DNA of 64,000 nt from Celerinatantimonas yamalensis (lineage in GTDB: Bacteria > Pseudomonadota > Gammaproteobacteria > Enterobacterales > Celerinatantimonadaceae), in contig NZ_JBEQCT010000002.1 of NCBI RefSeq assembly GCF_046054155.1, positions 186,001 through 250,000 of the forward strand, read 5' to 3'. Shown piece after piece: positions 1-9,515 of this stretch; the stretch's first letter is position 1; every line of letters starts with the position of its first letter. Made by a program: the position numbers and the translations under genes. The notes beneath the pieces are model-generated. The model saw only the letters and a list, made by a program, of their open reading frames with translations. It had not been told where the DNA came from and did no database searches.

Positions 1-801
1 ACCCGCATCCAGCGGGATCACTACAGCATGTTGAGTCGGTTCCATCACCGCATAATCAATCGATTCATCGGGACAGGTCTCGAACGCTGCTTTATCTATG
101 CGAGTAAAATCAAGATCATGGCTGCTGTTCTCAAACGCTGCTTGGCAAGCAACTAAAATATCAGGGCGATGCGCGTTAAGCTCTTGAAGATACACAGAAG
201 CTTTAAATAAAAACATCCCGCTATTCCAAAGGTAATCACCACTTTGCAGATACCGCTGAGCAGTTACCAGATCAGGTTTTTCAACAAATTCAGCCACTTG
301 ATAGCCACTGCCCATGGCAGCACCCTGACGAATATAACCATAACCGGTGTGCGGCTCCGTTGGCACAATACCAAAGGTCACCAACTGCCCTTGTGCGGCC
401 AAAGACTCTGCTTGTTGAACCGCATCGACAAAACGCTCAGGGGATTGAATGACATGATCCGCCGCTAAAACCAACAACAGCGGGTCGTCACCGTCAGCAA
501 TCGCTTTTAATGCCGCTAAGGCAATCGCAGGCGCAGTATTGCGACCCACCGGTTCAAGTAAAATGCCGCTCGCGGTTATATGTTGCTGGCGCAATTGCTC
601 GGCGACAATAAAGCGGTGTTCTTCATTACAAATAAACAGCGGCACGGTTTTTTCAAGGCTGGATAAGCGAGAAATAGTGTCTTGTAACATCGTTTGCTGG
701 GAAACTAACGATAAAAATTGCTTAGGAAAAGCAGTGCGAGACAATGGCCATAAGCGGCTGCCATTACCGCCACACATAATAATAGGAAAGATATTCTGCA
801 T
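1..801 (-). CDS. manC: mannose-1-phosphate guanylyltransferase, N-terminal 267 residues (cut by window edge)
   Basis: Makes GDP-mannose from mannose-1-phosphate and GTP in the cytoplasm, the precursor used by Gmd and Fcl further upstream in the same locus. The minus-strand frame opens at an ATG (799-801) and runs off the window start. It begins MQNIFPIIMCGGNGSRLWPL, the nucleotidyltransferase signature GGxGxRLWPLSR...PKQF. A second signature, VEKP, lies near residue 185. Family members are about 470 residues, so the C-terminal part, including any phosphomannose isomerase domain, is outside. It is the distal gene of the operon as seen here, 10 bp after the gtrC-like gene, and far from gmd (13.7 kb). 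The identification is secure; single- versus two-domain architecture cannot be judged. Confidence 0.95.
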   Translation of the reverse strand, partial: MQNIFPIIMCGGNGSRLWPLSRTAFPKQFLSLVSQQTMLQDTISRLSSLEKTVPLFICNEEHRFIVAEQLRQQHITASGILLEPVGRNTAPAIALAALKAIADGDDPLLLVLAADHVIQSPERFVDAVQQAESLAAQGQLVTFGIVPTEPHTGYGYIRQGAAMGSGYQVAEFVEKPDLVTAQRYLQSGDYLWNSGMFLFKASVYLQELNAHRPDILVACQAAFENSSHDLDFTRIDKAAFETCPDESIDYAVMEPTQHAVVIPLDAG

Positions 802-811
802 AAAAGACAAC

Positions 812-2404
812 TTAGTTAATTTTCTTATAAACATAAAAATTTATAGGTAAGTTAAAAATATTATCGCTAACAAAATTATTTTTTCCAATAACTTTATTAA
901 CTCCATATTTTACTATTGATTTAAGTGAGTAATCACCGAAATTAAAAATAGGACTCTTAGATTTAAACAAAAGCCTATAGTGTGCATCAAAACTTTTTGG
1001 ATTAAATTCTTTTTGAGAGAAATTACCAACTACAACCAAATCCTCTTGGGTGATTTTTTGTGGTTTTAGCTGGTGAAAAACAGAATATGGTGAACTATTG
1101 TAAACCTTAGCTTTCCGCAAAATATTATTATCCACTTCATCAGTTTTTAAATCATATTTTTTAGTGCTTATATTTTCCGATTGCATAAATTCACCAAAAC
1201 TATTATACACTTCAACACCTGTATTTCGATTAACTCCATAAAGAAAAATGCCGACACGCACAGGTTTTCCATCTAAATATTTTTTCAAAAAAGAAACTGT
1301 TTGTTGAAAATTATTTGGAACATTTTTCCATACTGAAAACTGATGGATTCCAAAAGGAATCGCTGAAAAAATAGCTAGAAATAAAAACCCTCCTAAGCAA
1401 CTAAAAAACAACTTTGGATATATTTTTTTTATTATATTTAAATTATAAGAAACACTAAAAAAAGCATATAGGTACAAAGGCATCAAATAATAAGGAGAAT
1501 AAATATTCAAAACAATAATAGCCAAAAAATAACCTGCAGCAGATAAAGCCATTGAATCGAACATAGCATTAACACGATCTCTTTTTCTTATTAAGAGATA
1601 AATTCTAATTATTAAAAATGGGATAAAAAGGCATAGTATAAATGGATTAGTTAAAAAAAACAAACTTGAGTTTTTTAGATGAACAATCCATTTATTTATA
1701 GTAAGTTGACCATAATAACTTCCATCATGATTCTGAAAAATAACAAAATAATATATCAACAAGAAAATTAAAGAGGATAACATCCATAATACATCCAACG
1801 GATTTATTTTCTTATAACCTTTTTTATAGTCAAATAATAAATGGAAAAATGAAAAACCACCAACTAGAATAAACATTGGCTCTTTATAATACAGTGATAT
1901 GTTAGCACATATAAGTGACAAGATACCATAAAACCAATTTCTATCACTTTTATAATAAAACTGAATATAGAAAAACAAGGCAATTGTTAAAAAAAATAAG
2001 GCATCTCTTTCTGGAACGAATAGACGTAGAAATAAATTAGCCATCCCACCAATAAATGAAACGTAGATAATAAATAAATAAACTCTCCCTCTAAAACTCC
2101 CTCCAGTTAATTGTTCTTCTATTTTAAATAAAACAATAGCGAAGATGATATACTCAAGAGAATTCCATAGATAAAAAGCAACGGGCGAATGGGACACAAA
2201 AGAAATTAAATTATATTCTTGACCGTCAAGTGGGTAAAAACGTCCTATTTCAGGAGATAAAAAAAATGGAATAGAGTGACCAGAAAACACTGTACTTAAA
2301 AATATATGATCATCTATTAAACCAAAACTTGCTCGATAGACAATAAATAAAGAATAAATCGTTATAAAAATATATAAAAGATAATTCATTTTAACTTTAA
2401 ACAT
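812..2404 (-). CDS. polytopic membrane glycosyltransferase-like protein (GtrC-type)
   Basis: A 530-residue, very hydrophobic protein with about ten predicted membrane segments in residues 1-350 and a soluble C-terminal tail of about 180 residues. This is the layout of GtrC/GtrX-type transferases, which move a sugar from a bactoprenol carrier onto O-antigen at the periplasmic face. The start overlaps the end of gtrA by 8 bp, and gtrB precedes gtrA, so the gtr context supports the role. No catalytic motif is clear to me; these serotype-specific transferases share little sequence. The codon use is extremely AT-rich compared with the rml genes. It could also be a generic membrane GT (GT39/GT83-like). 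The sugar added is not predictable. Confidence 0.65.
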   Translation of the reverse strand: MFKVKMNYLLYIFITIYSLFIVYRASFGLIDDHIFLSTVFSGHSIPFFLSPEIGRFYPLDGQEYNLISFVSHSPVAFYLWNSLEYIIFAIVLFKIEEQLTGGSFRGRVYLFIIYVSFIGGMANLFLRLFVPERDALFFLTIALFFYIQFYYKSDRNWFYGILSLICANISLYYKEPMFILVGGFSFFHLLFDYKKGYKKINPLDVLWMLSSLIFLLIYYFVIFQNHDGSYYGQLTINKWIVHLKNSSLFFLTNPFILCLFIPFLIIRIYLLIRKRDRVNAMFDSMALSAAGYFLAIIVLNIYSPYYLMPLYLYAFFSVSYNLNIIKKIYPKLFFSCLGGFLFLAIFSAIPFGIHQFSVWKNVPNNFQQTVSFLKKYLDGKPVRVGIFLYGVNRNTGVEVYNSFGEFMQSENISTKKYDLKTDEVDNNILRKAKVYNSSPYSVFHQLKPQKITQEDLVVVGNFSQKEFNPKSFDAHYRLLFKSKSPIFNFGDYSLKSIVKYGVNKVIGKNNFVSDNIFNLPINFYVYKKIN

Positions 2405-2774
2405 CTACTGCCCCCTTAAAAACCCAATATTTGGATAGTAAAAAACCAGCCACTACGTATACAATACCTGACAATATTTGCGATAGATAAATATTGACTC
2501 CGCCAAGCCGAATTAATGAAATAAATATAGATAAATTCACGAGATAAGCAACAAGCATGCTACCGATAAATTTAGGTAATTCAACTCTATGAGCCTGAGA
2601 GCTTTTAAAGCTAAATTTTTTATTTAAAAAATATGAACAAAAAAAACCAATAACATACCCTAAAAGATTGCTAACCTCCGGATTAACTTTTAAATAAAAT
2701 AAAGAAAATGTGATACCATACCCCAAAATAGTGTTAATCACCCCTATTAACCCATATTTAATAAAATGTATCAT
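2397..2774 (-). CDS. gtrA: GtrA family membrane flippase
   Basis: A 125-residue protein with four membrane segments, matching GtrA in length and layout: IHFIKYGLIGVINTILGYG at the N-terminus, a positively charged stretch (NKKFSFKSSQ) after helix 2, and a C-terminal SKYWVFKG. GtrA proteins are thought to flip the bactoprenol-linked sugar made by GtrB to the periplasmic side. It overlaps gtrB by four bases (ATGA) and the gtrC-like gene by eight, so translation is probably coupled. The order here is gtrB-gtrA-gtrC, whereas phage-derived cassettes are usually gtrA-gtrB-gtrC. Confidence 0.85.
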   Translation of the reverse strand: MIHFIKYGLIGVINTILGYGITFSLFYLKVNPEVSNLLGYVIGFFCSYFLNKKFSFKSSQAHRVELPKFIGSMLVAYLVNLSIFISLIRLGGVNIYLSQILSGIVYVVAGFLLSKYWVFKGAVDV

Positions 2775-3730
2775 TCTATAGTTTTCTCACAAACAAAACG
2801 AGGTCTTCTTTTTGTTTCCTTATAAATTTTACCAATATATTCGCCTACTATTCCTAAAGATAATATTTGCACACCACCAATAAAATAAATAGGGAGTACA
2901 GTAGAAGCCCAACCAGGAATAAAAGAATTAGAAAAACAAGCTATAGATAATACATATACCCCCATAACAACACTAAATATAAATACAAAAAATCCGATAA
3001 AAGTAATAAATCTAAGTGGAACAATACTAAATGAAGTTATTCCGTCAATAGCAAGTCCTAGCATTTTACTTAATGTATATTTCGACTCACCAGCAAATCT
3101 ATCATAATGAGCATAGTAAACATAGTCCGTTTGAAATCCTATAAGGGTTACTAAACCTCTTAAAAATAAATTTACCTCTTCAAATTTTAAGAGAGATTTA
3201 TTAGCATTATTACTCAACAGACGAAAGTCAGCATGATTTTTAATTATTTTCACCCCCATGAAATTCATTATTTTATAAAAAAACAATGCTGTTAATTTTT
3301 TAAAAAATGAGTCTACACCTCTATCATTTCTAATACCTAGGACAACCTCGTTACCTTTTTTATAGCTAGCCAAGAATTCTTCAATTTTATTTTCATCTTG
3401 TTGCAAATCAGCATCAATTGAAACCATACAGTCACATTTATTTACAACAAATTCCATGCCAGCTAATAGCGCATATTGATGTCCTTGATTTTTAGATAGT
3501 TTAACACCTTTAATGTAATTGTTTTCTATAGATGAAGACTCAATTAAACTCCAAGTTTCATCTTGGCTTCCATCATCTACAAAAACTAAAAAACTATCAT
3601 TATTTATAATTTCTGATTTTTTATATTTATCAATCAACTGACTTAATCGAGAAATAGTTTCCTCAATCCCATCTGACTCATTAAAACAAGGAATAACAAT
3701 TGCCAACAAAGGAATAGTATTCTCATTCAT
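2771..3730 (-). CDS. gtrB: bactoprenol glycosyltransferase (GT2, GtrB-like)
   Basis: Transfers a sugar from a nucleotide donor to undecaprenyl phosphate on the cytoplasmic side. The 319 residues start with a GT2 fold (LLAIVIPCFNESDGIEETI), carry the acidic motifs VDDGSQDETW (about 51-60) and SIDADLQQDEN (about 104-114), then two C-terminal membrane helices (about 230-300) and the typical end VGEYIGKIYKETKRRPRF. This matches GtrB/dolichyl-phosphate synthase-like proteins in length and order. It is the first gene of the gtr cassette, separated from rmlD by a 321-bp gap that could hold its own promoter. The donor sugar is unknown. Confidence 0.88.
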   Translation of the reverse strand: MNENTIPLLAIVIPCFNESDGIEETISRLSQLIDKYKKSEIINNDSFLVFVDDGSQDETWSLIESSSIENNYIKGVKLSKNQGHQYALLAGMEFVVNKCDCMVSIDADLQQDENKIEEFLASYKKGNEVVLGIRNDRGVDSFFKKLTALFFYKIMNFMGVKIIKNHADFRLLSNNANKSLLKFEEVNLFLRGLVTLIGFQTDYVYYAHYDRFAGESKYTLSKMLGLAIDGITSFSIVPLRFITFIGFFVFIFSVVMGVYVLSIACFSNSFIPGWASTVLPIYFIGGVQILSLGIVGEYIGKIYKETKRRPRFVCEKTIE

Positions 3731-4051
3731 GTTACTTCACTCCAAGTTAAAACCAGCTGCTAATTTAAAAGTCATTTTTATTTGACAACCAAACTAAATA
3801 TATTGCGCTCTAAAATAGTAAAAACATCATCGACATTTATTGCAATTAAAAAACATTCTGTAAATAGTATAATTTTATTAAGTACTTATTCCTTCCCTAT
3901 AAATATAATATAATTTATGTTCTCTATCATATTCAGCTGACTAACTTCATAGAAATAATAGTGGTATACAAAAAACAAAGTAAACTTATAGAAGCTTTAA
4001 TTATTAGGGTAATTATTAAAAGTAATAAAAGTTGAAAATTTTTCTTTTCTC
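3731..4051. other. gene-free AT-rich gap between rmlD and gtrB
   Basis: 321 bp with no coding frame that I can support on either strand. It is very AT-rich. Because it follows rmlD and precedes gtrB, it marks the boundary between the rml block and the gtr cassette and is the natural place for a second promoter. I see no clear -35/-10 pair or terminator hairpin. Confidence 0.5.
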
Positions 4052-4948
4052 TTATTTATTATTAGCATTTCCATACTCTAATATTGACAATACTTGAGTT
4101 AGTGATTTTCGCCAATAAGGCATTTTAATGTTCCATTCATGAGCAATTAATCTACAATCGAGCACAGAGTACAGAGGTCGTTTAGCAATGGTGGGATATT
4201 CATCTGTATTAATCAATCGGATCTGGGGAATATTCTCAATACCACCTTGTTGATTTGCTTCATCAAAAATGACTTGGGCAAATCCATGCCAACTTGTAGC
4301 CTGATCACTACAATAATGATAAGTTCCCCATGATTTATGACCTGACTGAATCTGGATAATCATCTGTAGGATTGCGTCAGCTAAATCCCCCGCATAAGTT
4401 GGACAACCATACTGATCACCAACCACCTTTAGTACGGGGTGAACATTGGCTAACCTCAGCATTGTTTTGACAAAATTATTGCCATACTCACTGAAAACCC
4501 ACGAAGTACGAATAATAATATGTTCAGCCAATGCAGTCTGAACAGCTTTCTCCCCAGCTAGTTTAGTTGTTCCGTATACGCTTTGTGGATTGGTTTCATC
4601 CCCGACTTTATAAGGAATTGTCATTTTTCCATCAAAAACATAATCAGTGGAAATATGAATCAGTGGGATAGCAGCCTTTTTACATTGTGACCCCAAATAT
4701 CCTGCCGCCACTGTATTCACCAAATATGCGATATCTTTCTCAGATTCAGCCTTATCCACAGCAGTATACGCAGCTGCATTGACCACAACATCCGGCTGAA
4801 ACTTATCAAAATAATAAGAAATAGCTGATTTATTTGTGATATCTAATGAACTTTGATCAGGAGCTTGCCACTCATGGCTAGTATTTTTTAAACGATCTTG
4901 CAGACAGCGACCTAACTGTCCATTACCTCCGGTTACTAGAACTCTCAT
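4052..4948 (-). CDS. rmlD: dTDP-4-dehydrorhamnose reductase
   Basis: Last step of dTDP-L-rhamnose synthesis, reducing dTDP-4-dehydro-L-rhamnose with NAD(P)H. It is an extended SDR with the N-terminal glycine motif VTGGNGQLG, a central STDYVFDG segment and the catalytic YGTTK (Tyr-x3-Lys). I place the start at 4948 (MRVLVTGGNG, 298 residues). That ATG overlaps the rmlC stop as ATGA, whereas the more upstream ATG at 4957 would add only MSI. It is the fourth gene of rmlBACD. Identification is firm. Confidence 0.95.
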   Translation of the reverse strand: MRVLVTGGNGQLGRCLQDRLKNTSHEWQAPDQSSLDITNKSAISYYFDKFQPDVVVNAAAYTAVDKAESEKDIAYLVNTVAAGYLGSQCKKAAIPLIHISTDYVFDGKMTIPYKVGDETNPQSVYGTTKLAGEKAVQTALAEHIIIRTSWVFSEYGNNFVKTMLRLANVHPVLKVVGDQYGCPTYAGDLADAILQMIIQIQSGHKSWGTYHYCSDQATSWHGFAQVIFDEANQQGGIENIPQIRLINTDEYPTIAKRPLYSVLDCRLIAHEWNIKMPYWRKSLTQVLSILEYGNANNK

Positions 4949-5487
4949 AATTGACAAAACTCTTTAAATGAAGGGGCCTCTAAATCTTTATCAGAAAGGT
5001 TCAAGTTATCCAACAAAGGCCAGTTAATAGAAATATCTGGGTCATCCCAGGCTATTGAATCTTCATCAGATGGATCATAATAATCGGTGCATTTATACTC
5101 AAAGTCAGCCGTATCAGAAAGCACGACGAAACCATGAGCAAATCGAGGTGGAACCCAAAACTGTCGCTTATTTTCTTCAGAAAGAGTAACGCCAGTCCAC
5201 TGACCAAATGTCGCAGACTCTGGGCGAATATCAACGGCAACATCAAATACTTCACCGCTAACAACTCTGACTAGCTTGCCTTGAGGTTTCGTTTTTTGAA
5301 AGTGCAAACCTCGCAATACACCTTTCGTTGAACGGGAATGATTATCTTGCACAAATGGTTGAATAATCCCTGCTTCATCGGCGTAGCGTTTCGCTTGAAA
5401 AGTTTCTAAAAAAAATCCTCGATGATCGCCAAAAACCTGCGGCTCGATAATAACACATCCATCTAACGTCGTTTGAATCACATTCAT
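4945..5487 (-). CDS. rmlC: dTDP-4-dehydrorhamnose 3,5-epimerase
   Basis: Third step of dTDP-L-rhamnose synthesis, epimerising C3 and C5 of the 4-keto sugar. The 180-residue cupin has the family landmarks DHRGFFLETF, QDNHSRSTKGVLRGLHFQ (containing the catalytic His region) and FWVPPRFAHGF. Length is exactly typical. The start shares one base with the end of rmlA and the end overlaps rmlD by four, consistent with tight translational coupling. Confidence 0.96.
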   Translation of the reverse strand: MNVIQTTLDGCVIIEPQVFGDHRGFFLETFQAKRYADEAGIIQPFVQDNHSRSTKGVLRGLHFQKTKPQGKLVRVVSGEVFDVAVDIRPESATFGQWTGVTLSEENKRQFWVPPRFAHGFVVLSDTADFEYKCTDYYDPSDEDSIAWDDPDISINWPLLDNLNLSDKDLEAPSFKEFCQL

Positions 5488-6368
5488 TACTTATAACCAC
5501 CTAAAACTTTATATAAATACTGGCCATAACTAGTCTTTTTTAATGCTAGAGCTTGTTGTTCAAGTCCGGAATCGTCAATCCAACCTCGCCGATAAGCTAT
5601 TTCTTCTAGACAGGCCACTTTAAGGCCTTGCCGTTGCTCGACTGTTTGGACGAATTGACCAGCTTCGAGCAATGAGTCATGAGTCCCCGTATCTAACCAG
5701 GCAAACCCGCGCCCTAAAACTTCAACATGGAGATCGCCCCGCTTAAGGTATGCGTTATTAATGTCGGTAATTTCTAATTCACCTCGGGGAGAAGGCTGAA
5801 TATCCTGAGCAATTGCCACCACATTATTGTCGTAATAATAAAGCCCGGTGACTGCATAGTCTGATTTAGGTTTAATCGGCTTTTCTTCAATACTTAAGAC
5901 TTGACCTTTAGCGTCAAATTCAACAACGCCAAAGCGTTCCGGATCATTCACATGATAGCCAAAGACAGTAGCTCCTTTTTGGCGTTCTGTGGCACTTAAC
6001 AATTTATCGGAGAAATGTTGCCCATAAAAAATATTATCACCTAATACCAAACAGACATTGTCTTGACCGATAAAATCAGCTCCAATCGTAAATGCCTGAG
6101 CCAAACCATCCGGGCGAGGTTGCACCGCATACTGTAGGTGCAAACCAAATTGAGAGCCATCACCAAGTAGTCGTTGAAATGACGGTAGATCGTCTGGAGT
6201 TGAGATCACTAACACGTCTCGAATACCACTGAGCATCAACACCGAAAGCGGATAATAGATCATCGGCTTATCATAAATGGGTAACAGTTGCTTAGACGTT
6301 CCCATAGTAATAGGGTGTAAACGAGTTCCTGAACCGCCAGCCAAAATAATCCCTTTATAGTTAGCCAT
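5487..6368 (-). CDS. rmlA: glucose-1-phosphate thymidylyltransferase
   Basis: First step of dTDP-L-rhamnose synthesis: glucose-1-phosphate plus dTTP gives dTDP-glucose. The 293 residues begin with the nucleotidyltransferase signature ILAGGSGTRLHPIT and the SKQLLPIYDKPMIYYP segment, followed by LVLGDNIFYG and IEEKP. Length is as expected for RmlA/RfbA. It overlaps the end of rmlB by eight bases and touches rmlC. Identification is secure. Confidence 0.97.
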   Translation of the reverse strand: MANYKGIILAGGSGTRLHPITMGTSKQLLPIYDKPMIYYPLSVLMLSGIRDVLVISTPDDLPSFQRLLGDGSQFGLHLQYAVQPRPDGLAQAFTIGADFIGQDNVCLVLGDNIFYGQHFSDKLLSATERQKGATVFGYHVNDPERFGVVEFDAKGQVLSIEEKPIKPKSDYAVTGLYYYDNNVVAIAQDIQPSPRGELEITDINNAYLKRGDLHVEVLGRGFAWLDTGTHDSLLEAGQFVQTVEQRQGLKVACLEEIAYRRGWIDDSGLEQQALALKKTSYGQYLYKVLGGYK

Positions 6369-7425
6369 GCTGCTCTCCTAATCGGCCTAACTTATAATCT
6401 CCAGAAAGTACGCGTTGCCACCATGAACGGTTATCAAGATACCATTGCACCGTTTTACGCAACCCTGTTTCAAAATTTTCTTGAGGCACCCATCCCAGTT
6501 CATTTTTTATCTTAGTAGGATCGATCGCATAACGGACATCATGTCCCGGACGGTCAGTAACAAATGTAATCAAATCGCGATAATAACTCACACCGGCTGG
6601 TTTTTGCTGTACTAACTCTTCAAGTAACTTACAGATAGCTTCAACCACTTCAATATTTTGTTTTTCATTGTGGCCACCAATATTGTAAGTTTCTCCAACC
6701 GTACCTTGGGTTGCCACTGTATATAGAGCTCTGGCATGATCTTCAACAAAAAGCCAATCGCGAATTTGCTTGCCTTCACCATAAATGGGGAGTGGCTTGC
6801 CGGCCAGTGCATTCAAAATAACATGAGGGATTAACTTTTCGGGAAAATGGTAAGGGCCGTAATTATTTGAACAATTCGTCACAAGGATTGGAAGACCATA
6901 TGTTCGCCCCCATGCACGCACTAAATGATCAGAGCTCGCTTTACTCGCCGAATAAGGTGAACTTGGTGCGTAGGGTGTTGTCTCGGTGAAGAAGTTTTCA
7001 GTGCCATCTAAATCACCATAAACTTCATCAGTAGATATATGATGAAAGCGGAACTTTTTTTGACGCTCTTGCGCCATACCTGTCCAGTATTCCCGAGCAG
7101 CTTCAAGCAACTGATAAGTGCCAATGATGTTCGTTTGAATAAACTCACCCGGTCCCTCAATAGAGCGATCGACATGACTTTCTGCCGCCAGATGCATCAC
7201 TACATCAGGCTGGTGATCTGTAAAAACGCGTTTAATCTCTTTACTATTACAAATATCAACTTGCTCAAAAAAATAGCCTGTCGTATGTAAATTCTTAGGA
7301 ATAGATTCCAAATTACCCGAATAAGTAAGTTTATCCAAATTTACAACATCATGCTTCATAGAAATAAGCAAACGAACTAGTGCACTACCAATAAAACCTG
7401 CACCACCTGTTACTAAAAATTTCAC
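6361..7425 (-). CDS. rmlB: dTDP-glucose 4,6-dehydratase
   Basis: Second step of dTDP-L-rhamnose synthesis, forming dTDP-4-keto-6-deoxyglucose. The 354-residue SDR has the NAD-binding VTGGAGFIGSALV, the catalytic STDEVYGDL segment (Asp-Glu pair) and YSASKASSDHL (Tyr-x3-Lys). It is the promoter-proximal gene of the rml block, placed 9 bp after a putative rhamnosyltransferase gene. GC content is visibly higher than in the neighbouring glycosyltransferases, as usual for conserved sugar-nucleotide genes in O-antigen loci. Confidence 0.97.
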   Translation of the reverse strand: MKFLVTGGAGFIGSALVRLLISMKHDVVNLDKLTYSGNLESIPKNLHTTGYFFEQVDICNSKEIKRVFTDHQPDVVMHLAAESHVDRSIEGPGEFIQTNIIGTYQLLEAAREYWTGMAQERQKKFRFHHISTDEVYGDLDGTENFFTETTPYAPSSPYSASKASSDHLVRAWGRTYGLPILVTNCSNNYGPYHFPEKLIPHVILNALAGKPLPIYGEGKQIRDWLFVEDHARALYTVATQGTVGETYNIGGHNEKQNIEVVEAICKLLEELVQQKPAGVSYYRDLITFVTDRPGHDVRYAIDPTKIKNELGWVPQENFETGLRKTVQWYLDNRSWWQRVLSGDYKLGRLGEQHG

Positions 7426-7434
7426 ACCGCCCCC

Positions 7435-8358
7435 TTAGCGTACCTTCTGCGACCAATACGCTTTATGCATACTCAGCTTTGGTCGTAAATATTTAGGAAT
7501 TTTTTTAAAATTCTTCCCTAACTTGTAACCAATTATCTTACATAAATTTGTAATACAAGCTCGAGGAATCCATAGCGGGGCATTCTTAATTAGATATTTA
7601 AATTCAGAGATAATGAAACGCTTCCCCTCTCCACCCGCACCGCCAAACTCTTGTTGAATCCAAGATTCTGTTGCATGAAAAACTCCAATGTCGAAGTATC
7701 GCTTAAATTCTTGCCAAGGTGTATAGTTATGAGAATGTTTAACGCATGCATTCCCAGCGTAGGCAACTTTATATCCAGCCAGAATAATTCTTGCAGCTAA
7801 ATGCATATCTTCAGACAAAATAACATCTTCAGGAAAGCCGCCTAGTTCCTTAAATACAGAAGCGCGATATGCTGTGAAAGAATTAGAAACAAATGCCGTT
7901 TTAATACCATATTTTTCTATATCAGACTTACTCATAACCCGTGTTGATGATGGGTAATTAAATAATCGTGCATGTTTTGCCAATGGATTTGCATCATCAT
8001 GGGGTAGTTGACGTCCACATACAGCTGCCACATCTAAATCTTTAAATAAATACAAAAGATTCTCAATGCTATTGGGTGTATAAAGTAAAGAATCTTGCGT
8101 AAGAAATATAACTACATCTCTATTATCATGCCATTTTTCAAATGCACAATTTCGGGTTCCCCCATGATTAAAATCAGCTGGAGAAATAACTTTAGTATGA
8201 AAATCGAATATCTGACTGACATCAATCGTACTATCTTTAGATGATGAATCAATGTTGCAAACTGAAATATCCACACCTTTCTGCTGCTTAATTGACTGAC
8301 ACCAAGATTTCCAAAAAAAACCAGCATTTCTTGTAGGAACAATTACTATTACTTTCAT
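7435..8358 (-). CDS. family 2 glycosyltransferase, rhamnosyltransferase-like
   Basis: A 307-residue cytoplasmic or membrane-associated GT2. The N-terminus MKVIVIVPTRNAG is the nucleotide-sugar fold; NIDSSSKDST replaces the usual DDGS region; DFNHGGTRN and FLTQDSL (around residues 80-105) are the variants typical of RfbN-like rhamnosyltransferases, and a later ILSEDMHLAAR supplies the ED motif. Its place next to rmlBACD fits a role adding rhamnose during O-unit assembly. Donor and linkage are inferred from family resemblance only. Confidence 0.85.
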   Translation of the reverse strand: MKVIVIVPTRNAGFFWKSWCQSIKQQKGVDISVCNIDSSSKDSTIDVSQIFDFHTKVISPADFNHGGTRNCAFEKWHDNRDVVIFLTQDSLLYTPNSIENLLYLFKDLDVAAVCGRQLPHDDANPLAKHARLFNYPSSTRVMSKSDIEKYGIKTAFVSNSFTAYRASVFKELGGFPEDVILSEDMHLAARIILAGYKVAYAGNACVKHSHNYTPWQEFKRYFDIGVFHATESWIQQEFGGAGGEGKRFIISEFKYLIKNAPLWIPRACITNLCKIIGYKLGKNFKKIPKYLRPKLSMHKAYWSQKVR

Positions 8359-8376
8359 TAAAAAACCACGTAGAAT

Positions 8377-9501
8377 TTAAACAATAAAGTCAATCAAACT
8401 TATCCAATCACCGAAAACAAATTTGTCATTTTCGTCTTGATTAATATCTTTTTTATAATTGTTAAATAACACTTTATTTTTCAATATAAAATTAATCATA
8501 ATTCTGGCTAGAGCATGTGCATCGTTAGATTCAAATAGAATAACTTTATCATAACCAGCAATAGTTTCTTTAGTATACTTCTCATTGGCAAGAATCATCG
8601 GTTTATTATAAGCCTTAAATTCAGAAATAGGTAGTCCCCATGTTTCCAATTTAGATGGAAAAATCAACACATCACATTGATTATAATAATCAAAGACTTC
8701 TTCTCGAGACATCAAGCCGCTAAAAATAATATTTTTGACAGTTCCATATCTATTATATAATTTATTTGCGTAGCGATTTTCATAGCCATCTACTGTAATC
8801 AGAACACTAAAGTTAAAGTCACCTGAACTTTCAATTATCTTAACTGCCTCACATATAACTTCAAAATTTTTGAAAACTCTCGGATATGATGGGTAAAAAA
8901 ATTTAAATGATTCATTAGATTCAAATTCTCTAGGATTTTTACAACCTTTAATATTGTCTAAAAAATCATTGGCAGGCTTAGAAACAATAACATTATTTAT
9001 ATTAAACCTTTGTTCAAATTCCTTCTTTATCCAAACTTGTTGAACTATAACATGATCATTTTTTTTTATATTAATCGAGTATAAACTCGAATAGAACAAT
9101 GTAAACAATCCAAATTTCCAATCCAAAAAAAAATCAGTCCATTTGAATTTATAAAATGGTGAAGGATTATGACAATATGTTATAAGTTTTTTTGTCTTTA
9201 CATTGGGTGTTATATCATGCATTGAAATCCACAGATCTGATTTTATTTTTTTTGATAAAAAATAAAACCAAATATATTCATAAAACAGACGTAAAAGCCA
9301 TGACTTTTTAGACTTAGGTATTTCTATATATGTAATTTTTTCATCTTTATTTTTAAATAATTTTTTTGAATTCACAATAGCAAATATTTTTATATTATCT
9401 TTTTTTGATAATTCCAATAAAAAATCTTCATATATAGATAATATTCCTCCTGATGTACAATTTTGACCTGATATCACTACTACTTTTTTTTCCACAATCA
9501 T
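8377..9501 (-). CDS. GT4 family (group 1) glycosyltransferase
   Basis: A 374-residue GT-B fold protein. The N-terminus (VVVISGQNCTSGGILSIYEDFL) has the glycine-rich acceptor-side loop of GT4 enzymes. The C-terminal domain has the donor-binding pattern SKLETWGLPISEFKAYNKP, equivalent to the E-x7-E motif. It lies between wzy and the GT2 gene, 18 bp from the next gene. Very AT-rich coding. The transferred sugar cannot be told from sequence. Confidence 0.85.
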   Translation of the reverse strand: MIVEKKVVVISGQNCTSGGILSIYEDFLLELSKKDNIKIFAIVNSKKLFKNKDEKITYIEIPKSKKSWLLRLFYEYIWFYFLSKKIKSDLWISMHDITPNVKTKKLITYCHNPSPFYKFKWTDFFLDWKFGLFTLFYSSLYSINIKKNDHVIVQQVWIKKEFEQRFNINNVIVSKPANDFLDNIKGCKNPREFESNESFKFFYPSYPRVFKNFEVICEAVKIIESSGDFNFSVLITVDGYENRYANKLYNRYGTVKNIIFSGLMSREEVFDYYNQCDVLIFPSKLETWGLPISEFKAYNKPMILANEKYTKETIAGYDKVILFESNDAHALARIMINFILKNKVLFNNYKKDINQDENDKFVFGDWISLIDFIV

Positions 9502-9515
9502 AACCTCCTTTTAGG

